Shown here one piece after another: positions 33,101-41,145 of a DNA stretch of 64,000 nucleotides. The stretch is from NCBI GenBank assembly GCA_964023275.1, contig OZ029927.1:17519165-17583164 (forward strand). Reading direction: 5' to 3'. The position numbers and the translations under genes are program-made. The DNA is from Norana najaformis (lineage: Eukaryota; Annelida; Clitellata; Crassiclitellata; Hormogastridae). The notes beneath the pieces were generated by a model. It ran no database searches. It was not told the origin of the DNA and saw only the letters and a program-made list of their open reading frames with translations. The number at the start of each line of letters is the position of its first letter. Position 1 is the first letter of the stretch.

Positions 33101-36100
33101 ATTATTATTATATTAAATCGAAATTTTTTTCTGAGCATTAGAACAACTATACTTTACAAAAACTTAACAACTACTTGGCCAACATAAACAAAATGCTATA
33201 GAATTTTATTGCTAAAATTAAAAAATTCTAATGGTAGCAGTGTGGCAGCAATGAATCCAAGTGACCTTGCTGAGAGACGTCAGTCCATTGCGAACAAGAA
33301 TGTCGCGATAGCCTCCTCCAGTGGACACGACGAGAACACTTCTTCCCAAATTATCTGACCAGCGCTCGTTCACTTGCTTGTAGAAGTCGGACAGGAAAGG
33401 GTCGATAGCAATGACTGGCATCTGGTGTGGCGTGGCTTGGGTTAGAATCCCACTCACCAGCGTCTGGTTGAAATCGGGCAGAGTGTACACAGCCCGGGCT
33501 ATCATGCCGCCCTATCGTCAAAAAACAACCTCATCAACTTCAATTCATATGGTGACCAATACTTATCGTTTAATTTAACAATGAAATAATGTATCAAACA
33601 AAAACCCATAAGAAAAAATCATTACATTTTATTATTATATATTATTTTTTATTATTATCACATAGTGTTATTATCAGTTTTGTTGTTCATGCTGCTGTTC
33701 TTACTGCAGCTCTTGTTGCAACTATTGCTGTTGCCTCTAGTACAGCTGGTGTTAGTTGTGTTGCTGCTGCTACTGCCACTGTTGTCAATTTGTTGCTGCT
33801 ACTGCCACTGTTGTCAATTTGTTGCTGCTACTGCCACTGTTGTCAATTTGTTGCTGCTACTGCCACTGTTGTCAATTTGTTGCTGCTACTGCCACTGTTG
33901 TCAATTTGTTGCTGCTACTGCCACTGTTGTCAATTTGTTGCTGCTACTGCCACTGTTGTCAATTTGTTGCTGCTACTGCCACTGTTGTCAATTTGTTGCT
34001 GCTACTGCCACTGTTGTCAATTTGTTGCTGCTACTGCCACTGTTGTCAATTTGTTGCTGCTACTGCCACTGTTGTCAATTTGTTGCTGCTACTGCCACTG
34101 TTGTCAATTTGTTGCTGCTACTGCCACTGTTGTCAATTTGTTGCTGCTACTGCCACTGTCATATCCAAAGTTGTTGCTGTTATAAGCGGTTAAATATTAA
34201 ACTGTTATGCAAGCGTGTTAGCATACATTCGTGCATGCATCATTCAAAGTTGAGGTCAAAGCATATCTTAGTCAAATTTTCTTTTCAAATCAAGAAACTC
34301 CAGACGGTCCTTTTGCTGTACCGAAAAGCGAAAACTTCATTCACTTTAGTTATAAATTCTGATGAGTGATCATATTTATTCTGATGACGCTTGCAGTTGG
34401 CTGGGCACAAACCACGTACAACACAGGAAGAAGTTACCCCTCACATACCGTACGAGCCACATCTAAATTATCCAGTTAATATGGAAAATTTTCCATATAA
34501 ATAAATAAAACAACACTAAATAATAAATAATAAATAAATAAATAAAACTGAATAAAATAAGCCATTAAGATGAACTCACCATTGAATGGCCAACAAGAAA
34601 GACTGATTTTGGTCGATTGTTCGTCAGGTGAGAATACAGACGCAAGATTTGTTTGATGCATATGTATGCAAACTCTGTCAGAAGAATATTCCATGCTATA
34701 TGACACACTATATATCTGACAAAAATCTCTAAATTCTGTATGACTTTGTCTGCACTGATCAGCACTGATGACCAAATACAGTAAAAGTATTCCATATCCC
34801 ATAAGTGATACATTGGGGAGGCGCTCATTTCCTTTTCTTTACGACTTTGAGCGGGTAAGATCCTGGAGGTGGGGCCAGCGCATCACAGGACTTGCCGTTT
34901 ACTTCCCAGCTTATGCTGTTACCAAATTATACTGCTTGGTGACAGAGGCACGGTATGCACAAATAACTTGCTCAGAGTCGAACCCGCAACCGCATGCTCA
35001 CAGACCAAACACGTTACCGACAGGCCACCACGCTGCACGACCAAATGTTTCACCTTTACTGTTAAAAGTCTAAACAATACTCAAGCGTTTTTAACCAGTC
35101 ATTAAAATTCTTACCTCAAGCCTTGAATCACCACCATCGTCATCGTAAAGAAACCTGATTACTGATTACTCACCTGTCTGCTCGAACAAGAAAGGTCCAT
35201 ATATCCCCGAGAGTTCCTGAAAGACAAGAGAAGACCTAAACTAGAATATAACATACCTGAAGTAAACAAACACAATTTCTGATGGATTAAAACACAATTT
35301 AAAAAATAAACCAAACACTTTTGGTTCTGTAAAAGAAGGGATATTTCCTGGAACTGAAGTTCTAGAGGTAACATAGGTTCCATAAAGTAAAACGTGGATA
35401 AAAAGGCAGAAGCGACATTTCCTGGAATCAAAGTTCTAGGGGTAACATATGTTCGATAAAGTAAAACGCGGATAAAAAGGAGAATGGACATTTCCTGGAA
35501 CTGAAGTTCTAGAGGTAACATATGTTCCATAAAGTAAAATGTGGATAAAAAAGCAAATACTAGAGTTGTGAAAAGCAGTTTTACACTTTATTTTTTTTGA
35601 AACACACTGCCCTACGCTTATATGACTAGCACTGTTGTCAAATTATAAAAAACATAAGAAAACTCATTATGACTTAAAAAGAAACTAAATGTCTTACTTC
35701 ATTTAAGTCGAGTGCGAAATAGTTAAAGCGGAACTTGGTTCGAAGACTGCCAGCCATTCGCAGAGCCACAGAACCAAGAGAACGCACTGTACAGAATGAC
35801 CAAAACAATTTAGCAGATATTTTGCAAGATACTGAAATCGTGTTACAATAAAAGTCTTGATACATTTACACATATATAGTTCTTCTTCCTCCTTCTGGCT
35901 GGAATTAATCCCTCCTAGGGGAGGGGTCGGCCACATGAATCCTTCTTTTCCATTTGTTTCTATCTCCAGTATATTCTTTTTTCAGTCTGAGAAGCTTTAG
36001 GTCTTGCTGAATCATGTCTCTCCATCTCTTCTTTTGTCTTTCCCGACTGTGGCGTCCGTAAACCTCTGCTGTCATAATTCTTTTACACATATATAGTACA

Positions 36101-39100
36101 CACACCTAAAAGGCAAGACTATAAGTAATTCCTACACAAATTATTTATACAGCACATTTACGAGATTCTTAAAAGGTGCTAAATAAAAATGAATGCATGA
36201 CCTAGTGTATGAGTGAGTGTCATTTTAACTGACACAAATCCTTCTTTTTTGATTGTTCTCAATCACAATTATAACTATGTTGAATGATTAACTTCCTTTC
36301 AACTATTAGATTGTCATTATTATTAGATTATCTCTTCTGCAAGCACTTGAAGACCATTCTGTTCCCCAATGGTTCTGGATTATCTGGCCGGGAGCACCTC
36401 TGATTGCATTATCTTGATTACGATTATGATTATCACATTTCTAAAAAAAATTAAAACAAGTTTTTATTCAGTCAGAGTTTTCCTTTGATAAATGATGAAT
36501 AATCAATTTTAATGGTCGTAGATTTTCTACAGAAACTACCTTGACGGTAACTCCCTGCATTCCCCGGAATGAAGAGAACTGGTATTCCGTTGAGACGAAA
36601 CCTTGAGTTTCTTTATTAAACAACAAACACCAAAAGCATACACCAAAACAGGCATTAAGCATCAATCTCCGAGCTCTAATGGAGCATAGCAGCCGGAAAA
36701 GAAAACTGTGAAGTCATATTTATCACAGTTAAACAATATGATCTAATCTTAAATCAAGCCTGTCTAGATTTTTTACACAGTCATGCTTACCAATTTTGAG
36801 AGATCCCTAAAATGCACTATGTAACTACCCAAATACATACATAGATACTTACATATATAGATTTATGTAAAACTACTGTCATTAGTCAGAGGCACAAAGA
36901 CAATTTTGCACTAATACAATCTAGCCACATATTTAAATCATAAATCAAAGATCAAGTAAGGACTTGCTCAAGGTCCCTTCACAACAACCATCTCAGGAAG
37001 GCTTGAACCTGCATACTTCGTATCAGGTTAAGTTGGTAAGGTTATTCAAAGCACTGGAACACATTAAGAAAGAACAACTGAAATGTCAAATAAGACATCT
37101 CATTATCAGGCATCATAAGAATTTCAAGGGAAGAAATTCAGATCTACAGAAACATCACCCTATCAGGAGAATCAAATCTGCTGCCTTCCAATTTCTCTGT
37201 GCTTAAATACAACCTAACAGCTCCTCTCAACCTTCTCAACCCCACTGACTCAACGCAGCTCTCGTGAATAAGCTGATGCCCTGCACTTAGCTTTCAAGCA
37301 CAGCTCTAGAAATTTAAAGTTTACGATTATGATTACAATTGAATTTAAGAGAATGCAGGAACAAACAATGAATTATGCAGTTTCTACTCACTTGGCATCC
37401 TGAGCATACTGTCTGAAAACAGAAACAATTTTCAGCATAAATCATACTGAGGAGAAGACAGCTCTCAGCCTACAAGACCAATAAGAAATCAAAATCTCAA
37501 ACGTCTACAACACAGTAAAAAACCTTGACAACGATAACGATGTAGTAACAAATATTGTACCTTTGTCACCTTTACACAATAATGCTAAAAAAATTTAAAA
37601 AGCATTTAGTGGCTAAAATACCAGGGTGGCATTGCAACCCTGTTGGATGATGATGCAGTTTAGTGCAATATCGCTATGGTTACCCATCTGCCATATTCCC
37701 AAAACTGTATTCGGTCTCCAGCAAATGAAACTGACAAATTAATCATTTTGCAATGTAGTTGTAAAATAGGAAGGAAAGGTATTTCAATTCAACCTGTTGA
37801 AACTAAAGCTGATGCGCAGATAAAAAGCTTTTACATATCAGTGGCGCCTTTTCTAGTCATCCGCTATCGCTTGTTTACAGATGAACTTGCTCTAATTGTG
37901 TGAGACACTTAAAAGTAAAGTATCCAACATCCCACAATTGAGACGAAGGGGAGGTCCTCGTTTCCTTTTCTTGGCCTTTGAGCCGGCAATGGACGAATCA
38001 CAAATCCCGGACATAGGGCCAATGTATCACGAGACTTGCCGTTTACTTCCCAGCTTACACTGGTACCAAAGTATACTGCTTGGTGACAGAGGCACAGTAG
38101 TGCAAACAACTTGCTGAGGGTCGTTACACGGAGTGGAATCTGCAACCACATGATCATTGACCAAACGTGTTACTAATTGGCCATCGTGCCTCCCTACTTA
38201 AAAGGCACTACAATGTCTAGATACATACACACACCATACGAGCAAGGCAAAGGTCTCAGCTCGTTGGTTTAAGATAAACCAAAAGCAACTTTAGCTTACG
38301 AACATGAAAAGAATACTCACCCTTCTCCATACAAATAGAGATTGTAGTGAGGAAACCTTTCAGTTACATTACGTCTTAGTTTAATTTGCTGCAAATTCAA
38401 GCACACAATACTTGATTAAAGTTTTAGCAGTGTTATATTCAACTGGGAGTACTTGTCATAACCAGTACTATAAACAGTGAACATGAGACAGCTATGTCAT
38501 AAGCAGCTACTCAGCATTCATACTGCTCCTTAGTTCCAATTTGCTTTAACTAATTGTAGAAATATCCACACAACTGTTAGAATAGCCTCATTTAGAAAGC
38601 ATACAAATTCTTATGTATGAGAAAATTTAGAATATTTCTGGTAGGAAACTATGAAGCTAACTAATAATGCTTTAAAATGTCACATGATATGATAAATCAG
38701 GCAACCGCACAGCTTAAAATACTCAGCAGGCCATGAAGTCACACCCAAGTGAATTGCTTGAACGGACAAAATGGTTTCAAAGAATTGTAAAGCGAAGTTT
38801 AGCATCATTCATGCCTATAAAAGATATAATCAACAAATGGGTCATGATGATGTTGATGATGATGGTGGTGGTAATGATGATGATTTTGCAGCCACTGCTG
38901 CTGGTGACGATGACGAAGACGATGGGTTTAACTACATGCAACATTCAACATTCTTGCAAACTTAAAAAACTGTATCATTGTTGCACTGTGGATGCAGTTT
39001 TATGCGTTGCCATGTCAACAGGTCGACAGAGAACGATAATGCAGGTTCCTGATAGAAAGTCCTGCATATGTGCCACTAGTCACAAGCAGCACGTACTAAA

Positions 39101-39258
39101 CATATTAGCTGCATTAAGGCTTAACTCACCAAGTATTCTGGCATTTCGTACATGTAAGTCATTTCACAGTTGTTGCTTTCAAAATTCTTAAGAAAGTCAT
39201 AAACCCCAAGGCAAAAAAAGCCTAAGATCAAACACAAAACAACTGCCTTGGCTAACAT
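20947..39258 (-). CDS. PGAP1: GPI inositol-deacylase PGAP1 (complete, 27 coding exons)
   Basis: An ER membrane lipase that removes the acyl chain from inositol of GPI anchors before export. Exons in transcript order: 39258-39130, 38388-38321, 37412-37392, 36601-36540, 35786-35698, 35216-35174, 34674-34580, 33511-33266, 33012-32980, 32765-32713, 31728-31662, 30890-30723, 30204-30124, 29302-29250, 28959-28896, 28361-28287, 27699-27673, 27491-27275, 26691-26622, 26287-26140, 25570-25477, 24988-24898, 24267-24067, 23441-23306, 22673-22525, 21754-21656, 21124-20947. They total 2757 bases, about 918 residues, close to human PGAP1 (922). All phases agree. The lipase motif GHSMGG has its serine near residue 168. 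There is one N-terminal membrane anchor and several C-terminal membrane segments. No frameshift or stop is seen. Confidence 0.95.
21656..21754 (-). CDS. PGAP1: PGAP1 exon 26
   Basis: A 99-base exon encoding DPSRAVGIVASLTSIPLVY, a membrane segment matching the DPxxxxxxxxxIP pattern near the PGAP1 C-terminus. Acceptor GCTACAG, donor gtcagt, phase 2 to phase 2. Confidence 0.88.
21800..22500. other. PGAP1 intron 25 (3' side)
   Basis: Mostly unique AT-rich sequence. 22150-22215 is a short S3 tail (ATTGGGCGCTGTAGAAAT then GATTACGATTAC). No coding exon is seen. Confidence 0.6.
22525..22673 (-). CDS. PGAP1: PGAP1 exon 25
   Basis: A 149-base exon with the membrane segment SLSVVILLTVALPLNAVPF and WMNGLS, after a run of seven or more T and ATAG. 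It aligns with the human stretch around LLTWIVLLSMPSLIYWLK. Confidence 0.88.
22720..22870. repeat. S5-like fragment
   Basis: AAGTGTTAGCGACTTCATTT, CTTAGCCTC and CTGATCTTCCCACTACCTGT match the first part of the S5 copy at 31915-32165. Confidence 0.55.
23306..23441 (-). CDS. PGAP1: PGAP1 exon 24
   Basis: A 136-base exon with a long membrane segment (YVVLSGAFAAFWLCGTLGL) preceded by an arginine- and cysteine-rich turn. Acceptor TTGTCAG, donor gtaaac. Confidence 0.88.
23516..23700 (-). repeat. SINE-like S3b copy
   Basis: Same block order as 17310-17460 on the same strand: CGTAATCCCAAAATGTC, CACCAGCTTATTCATGAAG and GGTTGCCAGAAGACCAGAG. Confidence 0.7.
24067..24267 (-). CDS. PGAP1: PGAP1 exon 23
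   Basis: The longest C-terminal exon (201 bases). It encodes LPEDDAVILQEQ, matching the LPELDAVIL block of human PGAP1, followed by a membrane segment (ILPLLLYLFAFTFMTFYA). Confidence 0.92.
24495..24780 (+). repeat. SINE-like S3 copy, long form
   Basis: Contains TTTCACTCAAAACTGAAAAC, CTATCAATTTTGTTTTGACTG and CGTTGGGTGCTGTAGAAAT, ending in a TTACAATTACA tail. It lies in a PGAP1 intron, antisense to the gene. Confidence 0.75.
25477..25570 (-). CDS. PGAP1: PGAP1 exon 21
   Basis: A 94-base exon encoding LVRFYGVYVPAFLVIQVF, matching VVRFHGGALPAYVV of human PGAP1, where the first C-terminal membrane segment begins. Confidence 0.92.
25745..26050. repeat. Degenerate repeat of about 33 bp, PGAP1 intron
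   Basis: About nine copies built on CATCCAGTGCTTTACTAGTAG and GCATTTTAGCATT, with variable length. Confidence 0.8.
26140..26287 (-). CDS. PGAP1: PGAP1 exon 20
   Basis: A 148-base exon: QLSLKLQSG, then PSCTYRVTIRVSWSELFGQ, matching the [20 protein letters not shown] block of human PGAP1 just before the membrane domain. Confidence 0.92.
26622..26691 (-). CDS. PGAP1: PGAP1 exon 19
   Basis: A 70-base exon: VVKLYIPWSHEHTYT matches SIYRLHIPWSYEDSLT of human PGAP1. Acceptor TTTTACAG, donor gtaagc. Confidence 0.92.
26900..27170 (+). repeat. SINE-like S1 copy (tRNA-derived)
   Basis: A tRNA-like head (GGTGGCCTATCGGTAATGTG, B-box-like GGGTTCCACTCC) is followed by the S1 body with TGCACTGGCCCCATGTCCAG and GGGATTCGTCCATTGCCGGC. 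The best-preserved copy is at 49393-49675. Confidence 0.85.
27275..27491 (-). CDS. PGAP1: PGAP1 exon 18
   Basis: A 217-base luminal-domain exon: RHLEFALPHLLSF matches RYIQLPVTHLFSF of human PGAP1, and AAFYNITLTGLELPLQAY matches the LYYNLELLNFGQIYQAF block. Confidence 0.92.
27673..27699 (-). CDS. PGAP1: PGAP1 27-base micro-exon
   Basis: Nine codons (QPHFFSELD) between phase-0 exons, replacing the human SKFVVDCEFF region. The acceptor is a weak TATGAAG. It is less certain than its neighbours because of its size. Confidence 0.6.
27880..28065 (+). repeat. SINE-like S4 copy (tRNA-derived)
   Basis: A box GTAGCTGATTGGTTAGAG and B box GGGTTCGAACCTCC (GGTTCGAACC at 27937-27946) are followed by GAGACGGTTACTGTATGG and TAGTGGGGCTTAATAAATG. 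Other copies are at 59175-59335 and 5560-5690. Confidence 0.85.
28287..28361 (-). CDS. PGAP1: PGAP1 exon 16
   Basis: A 75-base exon: GFTNWVVHVPKSSRP, matching SHLVVYVPSVRG of human PGAP1. Its acceptor CCAATTAG and first three bases are part of the adjoining tandem array. Confidence 0.92.
28359..28552 (-). repeat. 32-bp tandem array carrying a 3' splice site
   Basis: On the plus strand GACCTAATTGG starts at 28359, 28391, 28423, 28454, 28487 and 28519. Read on the coding strand each unit is a T-rich stretch plus CCAATTAG followed by GTC, the acceptor and first codon of the exon at 28361. Confidence 0.92.
28640..28790. repeat. A/T-only low-complexity stretch
   Basis: TATATA/AAAATA-rich intron sequence with no other feature. 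Confidence 0.8.
29250..29302 (-). CDS. PGAP1: PGAP1 exon 14 (two possible donors)
   Basis: Encodes DSLPWIGGCSMQGGAT, matching DTNSWIFACINSTSMCLQG of human PGAP1. Two in-phase donors lie 3 bases apart (29250 before gtgagt, 29253 before gtggtg), changing the junction by one residue. Confidence 0.88.
29385..29590 (-). repeat. SINE-like S3 copy
   Basis: Plus-strand words CGATCGTAATCATAAG, CAGCACCCAACAAAAGC, CAGCTTATTCACAGGTGCTC and TCAAGATCCAGAAGTCAGGC are the reverse complement of S3. Confidence 0.75.
30124..30204 (-). CDS. PGAP1: PGAP1 exon 13
   Basis: Twenty-seven codons (VTDGFYHTVEISQDVSMHF...) after TTTTAG, phase 0 to phase 0. The donor ACG|gtctgt is weak. It was chosen because it joins NT to DSLPW, like the human DTNSW. 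An alternative GTGAGC donor lies further on, at about 30020. Confidence 0.75.
30723..30890 (-). CDS. PGAP1: PGAP1 exon 12, GC-AG intron follows
   Basis: Fifty-six codons, including DNITWVASKERLWNYEAKQ, matching the MWVLVKVSKWTYVAYNE block of human PGAP1. The only phase-compatible end is CAG|gcgagt, a GC donor. Confidence 0.85.
31000..31225 (+). repeat. SINE-like S2 copy
   Basis: Contains AGCACGGTCTGTACACGGGG, ACCTTAACTGGCGTGG and AATTCATAAAAAATTGAGCAG. The 5' part (31000-31050) is tRNA-like but diverged. Confidence 0.75.
31662..31728 (-). CDS. PGAP1: PGAP1 exon 11
   Basis: A 67-base exon encoding CKQVVMATVRAMFD, matching CKQLQLTTVRAFFDLID of human PGAP1. Reading phase selects the upstream acceptor TTCTAAG. 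Confidence 0.92.
31915..32165 (-). repeat. SINE-like S5 copy (tRNA-derived)
   Basis: Read on the minus strand, the element starts TGGGGTGCACCATAGTCTAG with an A box (TAGTCTAGTGGTGAGC) and has B-box-like GGTTGAAATCCC about 35 bases on. Related fragments are at 61325-61445, 53130-53200 and 22720-22870. Confidence 0.7.
32713..33012 (-). CDS. PGAP1: PGAP1 exons 9 and 10 (33012-32980 and 32765-32713)
   Basis: The 33-base exon encodes IVDCKHQISSS. The 53-base exon encodes TMSIPKAWVSTDHLAHVW, matching SSAVPKTWVSTDHLSIVW of human PGAP1. Together they give exactly the human spacing (17 residues) between the LSK end of exon 8 and the WVSTDH motif, which carries the conserved Asp/His region of the lipase fold. 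Confidence 0.9.
33266..33511 (-). CDS. PGAP1: PGAP1 exon 8: lipase core
   Basis: Eighty-two codons opening GGMIARAVYTLPDF. The two glycines complete the GHSMGG nucleophile elbow begun in exon 7. It also contains LTQATPHQMPV, FLSDFY and GGGYRDILVRNGLTSL, all conserved in PGAP1. Donor AAG|gtcact. Confidence 0.96.
33760..34160 (+). repeat. 29-bp minisatellite, about 14 near-identical copies
   Basis: The unit is built on GTTGTCAATTTGTTGCTGCT plus ACTGCCACT. Copies are almost perfectly identical, so all plus frames stay open across it. It lies in the intron between the two halves of the lipase motif. Confidence 0.95.
34580..34674 (-). CDS. PGAP1: PGAP1 exon 7: GHSM half of the lipase motif
   Basis: Ninety-five bases encoding FAYICIKQILRLY, NNRPKSVFLVGHSM. 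The intron falls directly after the methionine of GHSM|GG. Serine near residue 168 is the predicted nucleophile. Confidence 0.95.
34805..35050 (-). repeat. SINE-like S1 copy
   Basis: On the plus strand GGGGAGGCGCTCATTTCC and ACTTGCCGTTTACTTCCCAG, ending in the inverted tRNA-like head (GAGTCGAACCCGCAACCGCA). The orientation matches PGAP1. Confidence 0.85.
35174..35216 (-). CDS. PGAP1: PGAP1 exon 6
   Basis: A 43-base exon encoding ELSGIYGPFLFEQT, matching ELVALYGGSLQKQT of human PGAP1. Confidence 0.92.
35343..35562. repeat. 74-bp tandem repeat, three copies
   Basis: Copies start near 35343, 35417 and 35490 with ATTTCCTGGAA and contain GTAACATATGTTCC and TAAAGTAAAACGTGGAT. It lies in a PGAP1 intron. 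Confidence 0.88.
35698..35786 (-). CDS. PGAP1: PGAP1 exon 5
   Basis: Encodes VRSLGSVALRMAGSL and FNYFALDLNE, matching VRSIGSIALRKAE and FDFFSVNFNE of human PGAP1. Confidence 0.95.
35881..36081 (-). mobile_element. Truncated LINE 3' end with 16-bp target-site duplication
   Basis: The minus frame reads EVYGRHSRERQKKRWRDMI and DRNKWKRRIHVADP, the carboxy-terminus of a non-LTR ORF2 (GRxSRGRQxxRW ... WRRxIHxADP), followed by a GAA-rich tail. The 16-base word TTTACACATATATAGT flanks it at 35865-35880 and 36082-36097. It is a clean, severely 5'-truncated insertion in a PGAP1 intron. Confidence 0.85.
36540..36601 (-). CDS. PGAP1: PGAP1 exon 4
   Basis: A 62-base exon encoding FRLNGIPVLFIPGNAGSYRQ, matching [20 protein letters not shown], one of the strongest PGAP1 signatures. 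Confidence 0.96.
37160..37345 (+). repeat. SINE-like S3b copy
   Basis: This is the reverse complement of 17310-17460 and 23516-23650: CACTGACTCAACGCAGC, GAATAAGCTGATGCCCTG and a TTTACGATTATGATTACAA tail. Confidence 0.7.
37392..37412 (-). CDS. PGAP1: PGAP1 21-base micro-exon (exon 3)
   Basis: Twenty-one bases with AG acceptor (TTTTCAG) and gtgagt donor. They supply QYAQDA between LYLYGEG and FRLNGIPVL. Both flanking phases require it. Confidence 0.85.
37920..38210 (-). repeat. SINE-like S1 copy
   Basis: On the plus strand ACTTGCCGTTTACTTCCCAG, TACTGCTTGGTGACAGAGGC and an inverted head ending TGGCCATCGTGCC. S1 conserved blocks are in the same order as 34805-35050. Confidence 0.85.
38321..38388 (-). 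CDS. PGAP1: PGAP1 exon 2
   Basis: A 68-base exon encoding RNVTERFPHYNLYLYGEG, matching KKLAKRYPAYELYLYGEG of human PGAP1. Confidence 0.96.
39130..39258 (-). CDS. PGAP1: PGAP1 exon 1: start and membrane anchor
   Basis: ATG at 39258-39256 opens 43 codons: a hydrophobic anchor (VVLCLILGFFCLGVY), then CEMTYMYEMPEYL, matching CSMSYMFEYPEYQ of human PGAP1. The donor is gtgag. The human protein has a few more residues before the anchor; no upstream in-frame ATG was adopted. Confidence 0.93.
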
Positions 39259-39514
39259 CTTCCACTGCTTCTAGTAAGATCAGTAGATTTTAAACGATCA
39301 AATTATAGCTAGAAGTTTATTGGATCAAAGTCTATAATATAGTATTATTAAAAATTCCCCTTTTACAAGCAACTGGCATATTCCAATCTCCCAGGGTCCG
39401 GCCGTCATTTTATAGAGACCACGATATAAAAGATTCTACACTTGATGACGTAAATGAAGCCCGTACTATAATATTTTCGAATTTCATTAGGGTCCAAAAA
39501 CATTGTTGCCAGAC

Positions 39515-39620
39515 CAGCTTATTTACAAAATTTACGAACGCTTAGTCAAAAACAAAATCGGTGAGACAGCTGTGGTCAGGTCTGGTCCAAATCCAGATCG
39601 GCTGGTAGACAGGCAGACTG
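39515..39620 (-). repeat. S3 remnant
   Basis: CAGCTTATTTACAAAATTTACG and GCTTAGTCAAAAACAAAATCG are the reverse complement of S3. It sits tail-to-tail with the plus-strand S3 copy that follows. Confidence 0.55.
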
Positions 39621-39624
39621 CTAG

Positions 39625-41145
39625 GTTCCTCATCTCTTCCTCATCCCTCTTTCCGCTCCAGTCCCAAACATCATCATCATCATCAAGAACCATGGGCTCA
39701 GCGCCCGTAGGTGTCCGCTGCCGTCTTCACCAAGTTCTTCCATCGCTCCCTGTCCATTGCCGTGTGACTCAGCTCTTGGATTGATGCTCCTCCCCACCCG
39801 ATGATGTCATCCAGCCATTCCCTGTGAGGCCTTCCTCTTCGATTTGTCCCCTCCATCCTGCCAAACATTAGTGTTTTTATTTTCCGATCATCCTTCATTC
39901 TGCAGATATGTCCGAACAGTTTCAGCTTTCTCTTGATCAGGTTCTGCATGATGGTTTCCTTAGGGCGTATTCGTTTGTATAGCTCTATGTTTGTGACCTT
40001 TTGTGTCCAGCCTATTCCCAAAATCTTTCGATAGCACTTTCTTTCGAAAGACAGCATCCTTTGCTCTATATCCTTTGTTACCACCCAGGACTCGCATCCG
40101 TAGAGCACTCCGCTGAAGATGCACGTCTTTAGTACTTTCACCTTAGTTTCCAATTTTATCGCTTTACTTCTCCAGATTTTATCCATAGCCTTTAGTGTTG
40201 TTGCAGCCCTTGCTATCCTTGTCCATACTTCCTTTCTGCTGTCTAGGTCATACGTCGTGTTGCTCCCTAGATATGTGAACTTTTCCACATTCTCCAGTTG
40301 GTTTCCATCAATGACTAGTTTCTTTCTGTGGTCCTTTTCTCCGAATACTAGAGTTTTGGTTTTTTCGAAGTTCATGGTTAACCCATATCTCTTTCCTTCT
40401 TCATTCAGAGCTTGCGCTGTTGTTTCCAGTCGTTCCTCGTCTCTTTCGATCAAGTCAATGTCGTCAGCAAAACACAGGTTGTTGATTCCTATTCCGCTTA
40501 TTACTACCCCATCTTCTTTATCTCTTATCTTATCCAAGACTCTTTCCAATAGTATGATAAAGGAGCTTGGGGATATTGGGTCCCCTTGTCTTGTGCCTCT
40601 GCTTGTTTTGAACCAATTTCCCTTCTCGTTCCCAATCCGTACTGCCGCTGTTGCGTTTCCATTTATTTCCTTTAGCAGGCGTGTCAGTTTCTTGTCCACC
40701 CCAAATGATGCAATAGCCGCCCAAGTTATGTTCTGATCTATGCTGTCAAAAGCCTTACTGAAGTCGATGAAACAGTTATATATTGGGATGTTTTTTCTTC
40801 TCGCTTTTTCTCCTATCAGTCTCAGTGCTAGTATTTGTTGTACTGTGCTTCTATCTTTTCTGAACCCTGCCTGTTCATCTGCCATATACTCCTCTGTCTT
40901 CCCTCTTAGTCTTTCTGTCAATATTGCCATCATTACTTTTCCCAAATGACTTATTAGCGCAATCGTTCTGTAATTGCTGCAGTCCAGTGCGCTACCCTTC
41001 TTGTGCCTAACTCTTGGGTCTTGACCTGGAACCGAACACTTTTGCCTATCGATTTTGTTTTGACTAAGCGCCTGTGAATAAACTGGATCCCGCGACTTAG
41101 CTTTCGATGGGCGCTGTATAAATCTCGAGATTACGATTACGAATA
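39625..41145 (+). repeat. S3 copy split by a LINE
   Basis: 39625-39675 (TCATCTCTTCCTCATCCCTC, CCAAACATCA) is the first part of an S3 copy as at 58346-58395. The second part (TCTTGACCTGGAACCGAACA ... ATTACGATTACG) resumes at 41013-41145. The LINE at 39685-41009 lies between, and about 30 bases of S3 are lost at the junction. Confidence 0.7.
39685..41009 (-). mobile_element. 5'-truncated LINE with intact reverse transcriptase half
   Basis: An uninterrupted minus frame (stop at 39700-39698) of about 430 codons holds RT motifs: NYRTIALI, DEQAGFRKDRST, CFIDFSKAFDSID, RGTRQGDPISPSSF, the catalytic LCFADDID, and EKTKTLVF. It is followed by YGCESWVV and KCYRKILGIGW, a C-terminal module common in RTE-like and related LINEs. 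The endonuclease half is missing. The 3' end is a short GAT repeat (39670-39684). The upstream 60 codons of the same open frame come from the SINE, not the LINE. Confidence 0.9.

Noticed and set aside
33589-34369. Three overlapping plus-strand frames of up to 234 codons rich in Leu, Cys and Val
   Set aside because: A 29-bp repeat with no stop in any frame gives open frames automatically, and the region is an intron of the minus-strand PGAP1.
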